Positions 39,550-50,283 of a DNA stretch of 64,000 bases are shown in pieces (within the stretch, counting starts at the first letter, position 1; every line of letters starts with the position of its first letter). The position numbers and the translations under genes were made by a program. Source of the stretch: Polytrichum commune (Eukaryota; Streptophyta; Polytrichopsida; Polytrichales; Polytrichaceae); contig OX485804.1 of the NCBI GenBank assembly GCA_950295325.1, positions 15,810,001 to 15,874,000 on the forward strand. Direction: 5' to 3'. The notes under the pieces were generated by a model. It was given only the letters and a program-made list of their open reading frames with translations, was not told where the DNA came from and did not search any database.

Positions 39550-39915
39550 GATAGATAGATAGAAACTCCGGTCCCTTTTTAGCAAGGGGCCGGCGTGAAT
39601 AAAGTGTCCGTTCGTAATGTCAACGACCTGATGCCCACTAGACAAGGGGACATTGGGGCAATACTACTCTCCCCTTTCGAGGATGGGCACTGTAGTGACA
39701 CACTATACTAGTTCCTAGCTAGCCACTAATGCCTTGAAGATACCGGACATGGTATCCCCCCAAAGGGCTTTGAGGTACCCATACAACAAGGTCCAAGGAC
39801 CCCCCACCATAAGTTGGGTGGACTAAGGTGGTGAGCACCACGCCGGCATGGGGAATAGAACCCACAACCTCCTCATTGGGGGCCATGAGCCCTAACCACC
39901 AAGCCAAGGCCCGTG
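39550..39915 (-). mobile_element. tRNA-derived SINE, 366 bp
   Basis: This is a non-autonomous retroposon that would be transcribed by RNA polymerase III and moved by a LINE's machinery. Read on the minus strand, its head has an A-box-like ggcttggtggttagggc and a B-box-like gggttctattcc at tRNA spacing. A body follows, and then a tail of TCTA repeats (gatagatagata on the plus strand) in place of poly-A. It is bounded by a perfect 16-bp target-site duplication (39534-39549 and 39916-39931), so it is complete and fairly young. A plausible empty relative of the target region lies near 43500. Confidence 0.9.
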
Positions 39916-39931
39916 GTGCATGATAGGGTCA
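39916..39931 (+). repeat. Target-site duplication of SINE, right
   Basis: GTGCATGATAGGGTCA, identical to 39534-39549. Confidence 0.9.
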
Positions 39932-41113
39932 CTTATTGAGGCCCATGTATTTGGAAGTATGGAGGAGGATGAGTGTATTTATGATCACACATTGATAGAT
40001 GATTCTAGAGAACAAGGTGGTGACAAGGAAAATTGTAGTGTTGGAGAAGACAATTCAAACATGTGCAAGGATGTTGGCATCATAGAGACGGAATTGATGC
40101 AGTTGCAAGTTGAAAATGATTTACATGAAGGTGTGGAGTTTGCAAAGTGAGCTTCAACATGCCTTGGATGTTCTAATTGATCAACATGAAAATGTTGAAA
40201 TGCCCTCTCATTCTAATGTGAAGTCCACTGTGGCTTATGTAGAGGTGGGGGGAGTCTAGAATTCTCAAAAATACACTTGTTAGTCATTGGCGGTCAATTC
40301 AATGGCAATCCAACTTTTTCTAAAGATCGATTGACTCAGATTAAGCGTAACATATGATATCTAAAGGCTAAAATCCTTACACCGCACATTATGATACTAT
40401 GTCAAATCTTAAATTATGATCATGGAGTTTTTTTTTTAATATACACCTGAAGCTAGGATTGTAAAAACAAATTGTGGTAGGCCAAAACAATTAGCTCCAA
40501 TTAAAGTTTTGTTTGTTGAGAGGGTTTATAGGATGCATAGAAAGTTTGGCAATCGCGGGGTGAAATATATGGATCCAATCAACTTGATGGACCATCCATC
40601 AAACACAAAGATTTGTCTATGTTGGTATTAAAAAAGGACCAACAATAAGTGAACTTACAATCTCATGGAATATTCGATGGTATATTTAGGAACAATAATT
40701 GCATCAGTTTCTATTACATATATTATAGACTTGGAATTACATCTGGGGGATAAAATAGTCTTCAATGACTTTATTAATGAATATTATGGTTTAACATTAT
40801 ACAAATACAAGGATTCATTATTATTCAAAAGTATATTTGTATACTTATGTTAATGACTATATATGAATATAATTTTTTTGACATATACAGACTGTCACTT
40901 GTATTTATATCAATGAAATTGTACATGTATTGCTTGATTTCACAAATAAAACAACAACTTGTATACATGGGGTTCTTAGAGTATGTTGCGAATGCACGTA
41001 ATTCTTGGTTTTTAATTAACGGTGCACCCCCCATGAGTCAATGATGTAGGACAATTTTCCAGTGTCACAAGACAATTGCACATGACTTATATGTTTGTAG
41101 AGTGCCACACATC

Positions 41114-41116
41114 TTA
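41114..41116 (+). repeat. TTA target duplication, left
   Basis: TTA abuts the inverted repeat GGGCCACTTCACAC and recurs at 41616-41618. Confidence 0.8.
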
Positions 41117-41615
41117 GGGCCACTTCACACACAGGAGTGAGAGCCCATGACCATTACACTTCAAGCACTCTCATTGGTGGAAAAGGCAGAGCTGGTCCAA
41201 GTTCGCTTCACAGTACGCTCGAGGGACCAATGGAGTATGTGAATGCAAGATGGATGTAAAGTCTATATGGATTCCTACATGGCATCAAATTAATCACGTT
41301 TCACGGTCACTTGGATTGTTTTCAAAAACCACCTCTTGGAGGTAAGCCTAACACAAAACCAAGAGACCATGGCACTCCAAATGTTCACAACCGTTGATTT
41401 ATTCTATTTTATAATGTGTGAGGACCCGCATGAATAGAAATTCATTGAAATAGCATTTGGTTGAGGGCCCAGTCACATATGACTTCACACTACACTTGAG
41501 GGTCCGTGACCACACTACATGATCTTGGAGGTGTCTTGCGACATCCTTTGGACACTTTCTTTTGGGCCCTCACAATTTCATGGTCACGGCTCTTGGCCCG
41601 TGTGTGAAGTGGCCC
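41117..41615. mobile_element. PIF/Harbinger-type MITE, copy 1
   Basis: This is a 499-bp non-autonomous element with ends GGGCCACTTCACACACAGG and, inverted, gccCGTGTGTGAAGTGGCCC. A 3-bp TTA target duplication (41114-41116 and 41616-41618) together with GGG-starting ends is the PIF/Harbinger (Tourist-like) pattern. The interior is non-coding and closely matches 56166-56661 over its whole length. A transposase source is not in the window. Confidence 0.85.
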
Positions 41616-42697
41616 TTATGGTGCTAAAAGTTAAGTTACATTTTACACTATTTTTACAAGTTAAGTTACTTAAAAGTTACATTAATTAAGTTACAGATTC
41701 AGAACAATCTTGCACTTGAAGCTATGATTGACACGATCGAACTTGCGCATCTGACATCTGAATTTAGAATTGAAATCTTTTTTCAATCTCGTAAATTTTC
41801 AAGCTGACATTGATCCAGAGTTCGGGAAGTTTTTGAAGCCTTAGTGGCTAAGTGCCGGTAGTTGCTCCGAAGGGTCGGATTTTTTCCAATTTACATCGGC
41901 AAGAGCCGGTCTTTTGTAAAATCAATCGGCCAATTGCCTATATTTTCATATTTTCATTGGCCAATATCCGATTAAATGGAATTCATATCGGCACTAATTG
42001 TTTTAAAAATGTATGAAAAGTTATTAGAAATTATTTCTTAGTACAAAATCTTGAATAAGTGAAAAGAAAGGCATGTTCAAAACTTTAAATTTGAAGAGTT
42101 AATATCCTTGGCAGGAATTGAACCTAGCAATGCCTTCACCGCTTGAAGGCCAAGGGTCCCCCAATTCTTCATAGAAGCAATTGGATTTGGATCATGGAAA
42201 GGTTGCATAATTCAAAAAATTTAAGGTTTAGGGTACTTCCTCAAGTGCATCATCAGATGCCCCAGACAAATAGCGCTCTGGATGCTTCCGGTTGAAATCC
42301 AGTAACTCACAAGAAGATTCGGCTACATTTCCGGGACATTTTATGGTCCATCGGCTAATTGCCAAAGGATTGAAATTGCAATCAGATTGCCATCCGATGG
42401 TTGGAAATTTGGACCGGCCATGAGGGGAAATCCATCGGCTGATAATGAACTAGCCGTCGGTTTTCCCCGAACATAGCATTGATCATGGTCTCTGATGGGA
42501 TTTATGAAATTAATTGTACGGAGCCCCTCCCTTTTCACTAAATTAGAGAGCTCAAGTGGATAGCTTGAACTTGGAATCTTGGGGAGTTTGATGCTTGGAT
42601 TTCACAATGAGAGCTTGTCTTCAAGCTCTAGACAGTTCGAGCAATTATTTAAATTTGGCCATGTTCAAAGTTGGATATTATCGCTCCGCCCGCCGTT

Positions 42698-42709
42698 GGG
42701 GGGGGGGGG
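42698..42709 (+). repeat. Poly-G tract
   Basis: This is a run of 12 G. Confidence 0.95.
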
Positions 42710-43429
42710 TGAATTTAACAAAGGGGAAGTCTTGCACTATTCATGACAAGTCAAAAAATGCTTTTAAAAACACGTAACAATATTCATATCCATAACAATG
42801 TTCCGTGGGACTGACAATATCCCACGTAGTATTTCCCGATATTCTTCACATTCAATCTGATATGCATAATGCTATGCATTAGCTCAAGGGTCGTATATTG
42901 ATACTCTTTCGTGACTGAGAGCATAACAAAAATGAGTGAGACTTTGTCGTAGTCGTTACACATTGGTTCTATCAAGGTGTCATCTAAAGCTTTGTAAGTT
43001 CAGAGCTCGAGTTCAAAGTCAATGGTGGGACACTTTATAGGGTTTTTGTGCATCATGTGCGACGGAGGGGTATTTGTTTAGGGGCTATTTACTTCCAATG
43101 CATGAATTAAAGGTTTTGTAAAATAACTTAATTCTCTAAAACAACCCATTCGTTATCACCTTATTTTTGTCCATACCAATGCAATTTATTGTAGTTTATA
43201 TTCTTTTTAAATAATAATAATAATAATAAGGAATCACTATCCATACATACCATTGTATATATACAAAAAACATGTTCATACGTACTATTACAAGCACGGT
43301 CCCGTACAAGCCATTGCAAAAAACTTGTATCCATCCAACATGCAACATGGCTACAATCATATTGTACTAAACCCCTAAGGGGGTGCACCTATCATAATAC
43401 GTATAGTATATGTGAGTGCACAAAAGGGG

Positions 43430-43900
43430 TATTAATTTGAGTTTCTTTGTACAATGTATACATTTGCTACACAAATTATAACTCATAGTCATATCCATGT
43501 ATGGAGAACCTCTAGAAAAAAAATATAATGTTTATACTTGTATGTCACTAGACTTTATGAGATAAGTATTTAATCTTGGATGAAACTAGGATGAATCTTC
43601 TTTCTCATATATGTATGTAAAATGAGAATGAGAATGAAAATGAACATGTTGACATGGCCTCTCATTCTAATGTAAAATCCATCATGGCTTATGTAGAGGT
43701 GGGGGAATTTAGAATTTTCAAAAGTACATTTGTTAGTCAATTGAATGGCAATCAAATTTATTTGAAGATCAATCAACTCCTATTGAGGCTAGCATATTAT
43801 ATATGAAGCCCTAAAATCCTTACCATCACAAATCATGAAATTGTGTTTAATATTGATTGTGATTGTGGAGTGTGTTTTTTGAACACACTCGAAGCTAGAG
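43430..43900 (+). repeat. Repeated unit, copy 2 (no SINE)
   Basis: This is the diverged partner of 39420-40450 and lacks the SINE. It shares 'ctacacaaattataactca', 'catgtatggagaac', 'ctctcattctaatgta', 'tggcttatgtagaggtgggg' and 'aaaatccttac'. Confidence 0.55.
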
Positions 43901-44099
43901 TTATCAACATCAAGAGTGCTATGAAAGTTTTGAGTTCATTGCAATGCACCCGACAACATTATAGGGTTAAAAGGAGACTTGAATTGTATGATATTGTAAT
44001 TTGTTATAAACATAGCAATACCTAGCCATTTCAAGCATACTCTCTTGTCCATAAGGTAGATTTGTCTTGAATGATTTTTGAATTTTATTTTCTACTAGC

Positions 44100-44460
44100 C
44101 TACTAGTCCCAAGACATGGAGCACGCGATTAATGCAAGATGATTAGCAAAATAGTGCATGAGGCCGTAGCCACTTTCCTCATAATTTTCAGAGCTCATGT
44201 GAATATCTTCCTCATCAACAAACTTAAGATTCTCATGCTCGTGAAATGGTCATATTACCCTCCCCCCCCCCCCCCAACACACACACACACAATTATGGTA
44301 CTTGCTGAACCTATAATGATTAACACATTTTCAACACGTAACTAATCTCTTATGAACATGTGTCTTTTCAGTATCCGTTCTTGGATCTTCACCAAACCAC
44401 ACACAACTCAAATATAGGTATGAATTTAAGATAAGTAACCAAATTAGGCAACACTTACAG
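44100..44460 (+). repeat. Dispersed repeat family A, copy with poly-C 14
   Basis: Closest to the 300-640 copy: both contain gccgtagccactttcctca and ctcatgctcgtgaaatggtc. Here the C-rich spot is an uninterrupted run of 14 C (44262-44275) followed by (AC)n. The end reads 'taagtaaccaaattaggca', as in the 20.8-kb copy. Confidence 0.65.
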
Positions 44461-44480
44461 TACCTTATGTGCTCTACACT

Positions 44481-44715
44481 GAAGCTTATGGCGGGACACC
44501 GGTGTCCCAAATAAATCGGAGCCTCCTTAGTGATTGGTTTTGTTGTTGTAAGTGATTGAAAATAAAAACCAACTTCAAACATCAGAGTGTGTACATGATG
44601 TCAAGATAATCTCAACACCGCTTTGATTGCCTTCAACTGACCATTTTTGACGTCAACATGGGCTTTAGGGTTTAACTGGTGTATTTTGGGACACCGGTGT
44701 CCCGCCATAAGCTTC
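44481..44715. mobile_element. Fold-back element with palindromic ends, 235 bp
   Basis: The terminal inverted repeats of 31 bp are identical (44481-44511 and 44685-44715), beginning GAAGCTTATGGCGGG. Each arm itself contains a perfect 16-bp palindrome, GGGACACCGGTGTCCC. A 3-bp ACT flanks both ends (44478-44480 and 44716-44718) and may be the target duplication. The interior is non-coding. The superfamily was not assigned. Confidence 0.75.
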
Positions 44716-44716
44716 A

Positions 44717-44724
44717 CTTGTAAC
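44717..44724 (+). repeat. Target duplication of 44725 element, left
   Basis: CTTGTAAC, compared with TTTGTAAC at 45147-45154 (7 of 8 identical). Confidence 0.6.
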
Positions 44725-45146
44725 CACGGGGGGAGGGGAGGGGGGGGGGGGGGTCAATCCATTGTCAAGTTGAACACCACGTGCAACCAAAAAATATATT
44801 TTTTTGGTAAGTTGCACCACCAAAATGGGTCAAAATTTTATCAAATTTTTTCATGAGTATCTATTACACAGTATCTATTACATAGTAGAAAATTGTAACC
44901 AAATTCGATGATATATATATACATCTTAAAACATACCGTTTCTAACTTGAATGATGCAGAATCGAACTAAAAACATTACTACAAAAATGAAGATGACTCA
45001 AAATTTTCAAAAAAATTCCAAAAAATATTATCAATGGTTATGTAAAAAAACATCATAATTTTAAAAATGATCTATGGGATATAATATAGGGGTAGCAAAC
45101 TTTGTCAGCGCGTGGTGTTCAACTTGACAATGGAGTGACCCCCGTG
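44725..45146. mobile_element. hAT-like MITE with poly-G in its left arm, 422 bp
   Basis: The inverted ends are CACGGGGG...GGTCAATCCATTGTCAAG on the left and the reverse complement of CACGGGGGTCACTCCATTGT on the right. They continue through GTTGAACACCACG on both sides, about 38 bp. An 8-bp flanking duplication with one mismatch and ends starting CA.G suit the hAT superfamily. The left arm's G-tract has expanded to over 20 bases with two A interruptions (44728-44752). The interior is AT-rich and non-coding. It starts about 10 bp after the preceding fold-back element. Confidence 0.7.
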
Positions 45147-48100
45147 TTTGTAACATGCTAGTGAATCCAAGAGACGAAAGTTAAATTGGTTCAAATATTC
45201 AAAGAGTCATGAATGAGAATCTCTCTTAGTCAAGGACAATCTCATAGCGCTTCCCAAGAAAGCCCTCAAAGTTGAACAAAGACTCACATTGACATATAAA
45301 GAGCCCACATATACGACAAAAGCTCTAGTGTGCGAATTTTGAAGGGAGTTTCGAACTTGCTTAAAGTTGTTCAATATAAATACACCAGTTATGGTATTTA
45401 GTGTCACACACACTATTTGCGAAGGGCTTAAACTAGAAGCTTAGAGGTCTCAAAGTGTTCACATCTGCTAATTGCCAATATGCTACTATTTGTGAACATA
45501 AGTAGCTTTTTAAGGTGAAATTGTATATACATTATGATATCTAGCATAGCACATTGGACACTTGAGATGATACATAGTCTTGCATATTAGCATTCGAAGG
45601 GATGACATCATTGAGCATATATAATGGCAAGTGTTTAGGTGTATACATTTTGGAATGCGAGAGAAAGATATTCTTGAGGCTACTAATGCCATCTATTCAT
45701 TTGTATACACCACTTCGTAACACTATTGAACATACTCAGTTCAAGATATTAGTAATTGCACTTGAATGCCAAGTGTCATGAGGTAAAAGTAATTGTGAAG
45801 TTGTTGATCATTAGTGTAAGCTAGCATACGTCTCAAAATAGGGCAAGTCACACTAAACACCGTAAACGGGTGTGGTAGGTCTTTTTACTACACTACCTAG
45901 TTTGCACTGAAATTGAAGGTACTTTAAGATGGAGAAAAGCCAGTACAGAAGAAAAAATGGAAAACGGGGAAGGACCACTGTTGGTGCACTAGACTAGACG
46001 TAGAATGATTATTGTGTGGACCCAAAACGGCTAACTATAAAAAGGATGGCCCGGAAAAGGACGCAATAATAGGCCAAATGCAGTGATTGGCTGTAAAGTC
46101 TTGTTTTATACCGCTTGGATCACTTTTGGGTGTCATTGAGGTAACCATTTTGCATGCATTCGTATGCAAAATAAAATAGCGCGATGCTCAAATCAAAGGG
46201 ACTCTGTTATAAAAGTTGGAGATTTAACTTACTTACCTCTCTAGAAAAATGTAACTAAGCCCAGGGGCAAGTAGACGGGCATCTACCCGGGGCAAGTAGA
46301 CATCTAACCTCCTTCACTGCCTGCTCCACCTGACTTTGAAAAATAAAATTGCCTTGAAGACTGCTTGTTCATATAACCCATATTGAGTGCACTTCATCTT
46401 CAAGGTCCAAGATCCAACAAAAGATGTTCACTTCCATTGAGTAAATAAGCAATTGATTGGGATTTCATTTTCGAAGTGAAACCGTCAATAAAACATATAA
46501 TTAACTTGGAAGTCAAAAATATTACAAAACCCTCTTTAGCACTAAGGTGATCATTTTTGTGACTTACCATTGCAAGGGTCTTTGTCATTCCAATTAAGTG
46601 TAATTAACCACATCATTCCTCATATGTGGATTAAATCATGATTAATTACAATAAATGCATCATCTGGGTAGTGAAGGAGGCGTGCTTGGGCCGGGGCCCA
46701 ACCCTGGGCAGATGTGATCTAACCCAAGGCCACTCGACTTTAATTAGGTAATGATTATGCATCCGCCTCACATTATTTATACTATAGTACCATTACCAAT
46801 TCTCCTATTTAAAGTCAAACAACATGATGTCTATTTTTAGATTAAAAGGGAAATTTTAATTTTCCCATGTTAAGTTTTGAGATTTGAACAATACAAAGTC
46901 CAAAACAATGGGTTGTCCTAAAACAGTTAACCACTGCGGCACTAAGTTAAGGTACATATCACACCTGCGGAGGCTCGTCGCGGAGGACGCCCCTTGCGTT
47001 GTCCGCGTCGCAGAAACTCTTCCGGGTATCCCGCTCCTCTGTTCTTGTTTCTTCGTCGTCGTCTTCTTCCTCCTGTGCCGCTGCTGGCAACAGACTCGAG
47101 GTGCAAGTAACTTCGGGAAATTAGGTGATGGTCTGGGTAATGGTAAATGCATGCATCATGGAAATGAAAATCCCCTGCATCTCTGCACTTGAAGCACCGA
47201 CCCCTCCACTTATCTCATCATTCACAATCACCTCCGCCTCTAATGCTGCATGCAGCTCATTCCTCTCTCTCCCTCTCCCTCTCTCTCTCTCTCTCACTCT
47301 CTCACCTTGTTTCTCACACTCCTTCCTCTCCTGCATTGCTCACTTAACTTATTTCTCTTCCAGCGCATCTGGAATTGATTGTTATTGGTAGCACTCACCG
47401 TCTTGGTTGTGTGATCGTCGTTAGGTTAGAGTGCCTTTTCTATTCCTTGGCTTATTACCTATGTTCGAGTCTGCTCTCTCTCTCTCTCTGACTCCTTCCT
47501 CTCTTATATTGCCCCTGGCCAACGCATTAGAGATTCATAGATTTCCGTGAGTTAGCACTCACCGAGTGTGATTTTATTGAGTGAGGCCGGGTGTAGGTTT
47601 GTACCTCTCTGTCTCTCTGTCTCTCTGTCTCTCTCTCTCTGACACACACACACACTACTCCGTCTCTGGCATTGCTCCTGGCCAACGCATTGGAGATTGA
47701 TAGATTTCGGTAGTACTTACCTAAGCTTATGTTGATTTAATTGAGTGAGGGGGCCGGGTGTTAGTAGTAGGTTTGGACGAGGATTTTTGGTGTGTTTTTT
47801 TGGTCCAGGGTAAGTTAAGTGCAGTAGCCGCGGGGAGCATGGGCAGTGTGATACGATGTGTGGATATGAACAGTGGTCATAGGTGTTAGGGAGTGTCCCG
47901 TGTCTTTCTTCTTAATAATGATTTCTCAATGATTTTTTGATGCGCCGGGAGGAGGAGGTCCGCCAGAAGGTTGAGCTGTGATTAAAGTTAAGGGAGTTTG
48001 TCGCTTCGAGAATGATGCAGGAAATGTAGTGGTCATCATCGTTGTCTCGTAATGCTCTTCTAGGAAAGGTTTAAGTAAGGCGAATGGTAAATAAATAGAG

Positions 48101-49198
48101 AGAGAGAGAGAGATTTCTGCTGAAGCCGTGCGCTACTTACATGTTTGCATGTAAGTACCGACATCTGTGGAAGCTCATTTGAAACTAAAAATAGTGTTGT
48201 AGCCTCTACGGGGTCCAGGCAGCAGTTTCCTAACTGCTTTGTTTGTTCCGATCGCCTGCCTTATTACTCTCGCCTGAGGGGCTGATCACACCGGCACCAT
48301 CAGTCGGCATCTCCGGCTGTAATAGTGTGAAAAAAGTGGTGGGCCAGCATCTATTTCTCAACATAATCCCAGCAATTTCACGGCTGAAACTGGACGGAAA
48401 TTTTGGTGTGATCGGGGCGTCCGTTGAGGTTGTGGCATTTGGTAATTGTTTGAGAAGCGCTTCCATTTCCCCAGCCTCTCCACCCCGATATGATGTTGAC
48501 ACTACGGCAACAGTGTCAGAATTCCTGTGCGACTCTTAGGAAGCTTTTCTTGAGCAGAGGCTGTTCACATTCCAGGATCGGAAACGCTCGGCGCTTTGGT
48601 TTTACAAGGGACTGCACCGGGGTTTGATCTCAACATTAGGAAATGGGTACCAAGAAACCAGAAGTCCGTATCTTCTTGAACTCGAAGTGGAGAGGGCAAG
48701 GGCAAGGATTTCCTTTCTTCTTGCCAACAATGTATGAAATTTCAGCGCCACATCATCTTTAGGATTTGCGCTTTGGCAAGTCAGGAGGTTTGTGCTGGAG
48801 CGGTTCTGCGTTTAGTAGGAGAGAGACAAGTGCATACTGATTGTTTGACACGGGCTTGGAATTGTTTTACCCTGCATTGGCCGAGAGCAGGGCCACGGTG
48901 GCTATGGGCAGGGGTTTGATTTGAACATCGGGACATGGCTACCAAGGAGTCAATAGTCCGTATCTTTTTGAACTCGAAGTGGAGAGGGCAAAGGCTAGGG
49001 CAAGGAATTCTTTTCTTCTTTCTGGCCATGGATGGAATTTCAGCACCGCGTCATCTTTAGGATTTACTCTTTGGCAAGTCACGAGGTTTTGTGCTGAAAG
49101 CGGCTCTGCGTTTGGGAGAGACAAGTGCATACTGATTGATTCACATGGGCTTGGAATTGCTCCACCCTGCATTGGCTGAGCGCAGGGCCACGGTGACT
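45147..49198. other. Repeat-built upstream region
   Basis: No gene was recognised. A GC-rich coding-like patch lies at 46969-47110. CT-rich tandem units follow (47260-47780), then a second tandem pair (48617-49204) that runs into the start codon at 49199. The CT tracts and duplications suggest leader or promoter sequence of the gene at 49199, but there is no transcript evidence. Confidence 0.45.
47260..47780 (+). repeat. Three CT-rich tandem units of about 165-180 bp
   Basis: Each unit has a (CT)n run, then 'actccttcctct...ttgc.c', then 'gcat..gga.att.at' and 'tagcactcaccg' or a variant. Units 2 and 3 share 'cctggccaacgcatt', 'agagatt.atagatttc' and 'attgagtgag..gccgggtgt', offset by about 163 bp. 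Unit 1 is more diverged. Confidence 0.65.
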
Positions 49199-49204
49199 AT
49201 GGGA
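48617..49204 (+). repeat. Tandem duplication, two units of about 292 bp
   Basis: Unit 1 runs from about 48617 to 48908 and unit 2 from about 48909 to 49204. Shared landmarks in both are 'ggggtttgat', 'agtccgtatctt.ttgaactc', 'gaagtggagagggcaa', 'catctttaggattt', 'gagacaagtgcatactgatt' and 'gcagggccacggtg.ctatggg'. The last ends on the ATGGG that is the start codon of the 49199 exon in unit 2. In unit 1 the same ATG meets a stop within a few codons. Confidence 0.9.
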
Positions 49205-49480
49205 AAGTGGTTAGCGCCTCACCATCATCACCACCCGCCACTTTTGTCCCCGGTATCAAGGCATTCGCATCGGCTCAACTTCTACATTGGTATCGTCTTT
49301 GTGGTGCTCATGGTGGTCAGTGTGGTGGCCCTGTTTTGTTGCTGCTACCATTTAGAATGGCGTCTCCGCATCCAATCTCGAGGATCAGCGCGGCGGTCCA
49401 GTCGAAGGTCCAATCAGGGCGCGTTACCAGATGTTATGTCTCAAGAAATGAGCTCTCCGCACGGGAAGAAGGTCGAAGAG
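49199..49480 (+). CDS. Small single-span membrane protein, first exon
   Basis: The product is not recognised by name, but it is of a type seen in plant proteins annotated as hydroxyproline-rich (compare Arabidopsis At5g65660): a short N-terminus, one helix, CCCYH, then a basic tail. The 94 codons start MGKWLAPHHHHHPPLLSPVS. A hydrophobic helix spans about residues 28-49 and ends in FCCCYHLEW. A basic Ser/Arg stretch (RSSRRSN) and an acidic end (KKVEE) follow. At 49480 a donor-like GAG/GTAATT is present. If unspliced, the frame continues 8 more codons to a stop at 49507. Later exons were not found with confidence. The start is the ATG at the end of a tandem duplication. Confidence 0.6.
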
Positions 49481-49599
49481 GTAATTTTATGTCGTAGTTG
49501 TTCTTAAAAGGGTGTGCATAGATAAACATTCAAAGTAAAAATACTAGAGGAACAGCGAAGTCCTTATTGCAATGTTTTTGAACACATTCTCTGGGTAAC

Positions 49600-50283
49600 T
49601 TACGAAAACCTAAAATCTAAATTTTGATTCAGTGCATACCCGTTTACAATTCTGCAACTTTCCAACACCCTGATAAGTGATTCAGGTCTATTAGATAGAA
49701 CTTGTACAGAATTGGCAGCTCCTACTGTACCGATTGTTCCACTCAGCACGGAAACTCTGTTATTTTGTTCTTGACAGTTGCCAGAATTGATGTTTGTAGG
49801 AAACCAATCTCTCAGTTTTGATGCCTGGAGATAGCATTCCGCGATTCCTTGCATGGGCCAATCCCCATGGATCACCTGACCATGATGACATTCCAGACCA
49901 AGTTCCCAGACCGGCAAAGGATGGCGCTCAAATCTCTGCAGCTGCTGGATAGCCTGGAGTGGAGATATTTTTGTGACATCTGCCGCCCATGATGGGTGAA
50001 CGTGAAGGCATGTCAGATCATCCTTGTTAGCGTTCTTGACTCCTGGAGGCATATTGACATAGTATGCACTATGCATTTTGATGCATGATACTATAATCAA
50101 ATCGCTTGCAGCACAAAAGTGGAGCTGATGGTGGTGGGGGTGTTGTTTCGGACATTTTCTATTTGACAAACTCACAACAACAGTCAACCTATCAGCTGAT
50201 ACAGCAACGCCCAAAGTGCTTATCCCTGATACGTCACTCTCTATAGTGAAAGTGGGGCTGTGGAAGTGCAGGTAATTGCACAA
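49600..50283 (-). other. Longest open stretch in the window, unidentified
   Basis: The 228 codons are open between stops on the minus strand but have no ATG near the beginning; the first internal Met is about 70 codons in. Composition is protein-like, with segments such as PLPVWELGLECHHGQVIHGD, but I recognise no family. It could be an exon of an undetected minus-strand gene or a chance opening. On the plus strand it lies just after the exon at 49199-49480. Confidence 0.25.

Larger units (their letters stand above)
39420..40450 (+). repeat. Repeated unit, copy 1 (interrupted by the SINE)
   Basis: Excluding the SINE, this stretch matches 43430-43900 in order: 'ctaaacaaattataact', 'catgtatggaggaca', 'ctctcattctaatgt', 'tggcttatgtagaggtgggg' and 'aaaatccttac'. 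Parts of it read as decayed coding sequence, for example GRPKQLAP near 40475. The family was not identified. Confidence 0.55.
41619..44099. other. No recognisable gene
   Basis: This is AT-rich intergenic DNA. It contains a local set of words like 'atcggctaattgcc' (41880-42450) repeated on both strands, a poly-G tract (42698-42709), an (ATA)n run at about 43212-43229, and a second copy of the 39.4-kb repeated unit. Confidence 0.5.

Noticed and set aside
39719-39907. Minus-strand 62-codon frame
   Set aside because: It lies wholly inside the tRNA-derived SINE and is a by-product of that sequence, not a gene.
48230-48539. Overlapping open frames on both strands (about 90-98 codons)
   Set aside because: Neither has a recognised domain, and both strands being open over the same bases suggests a compositional effect in a leader region.
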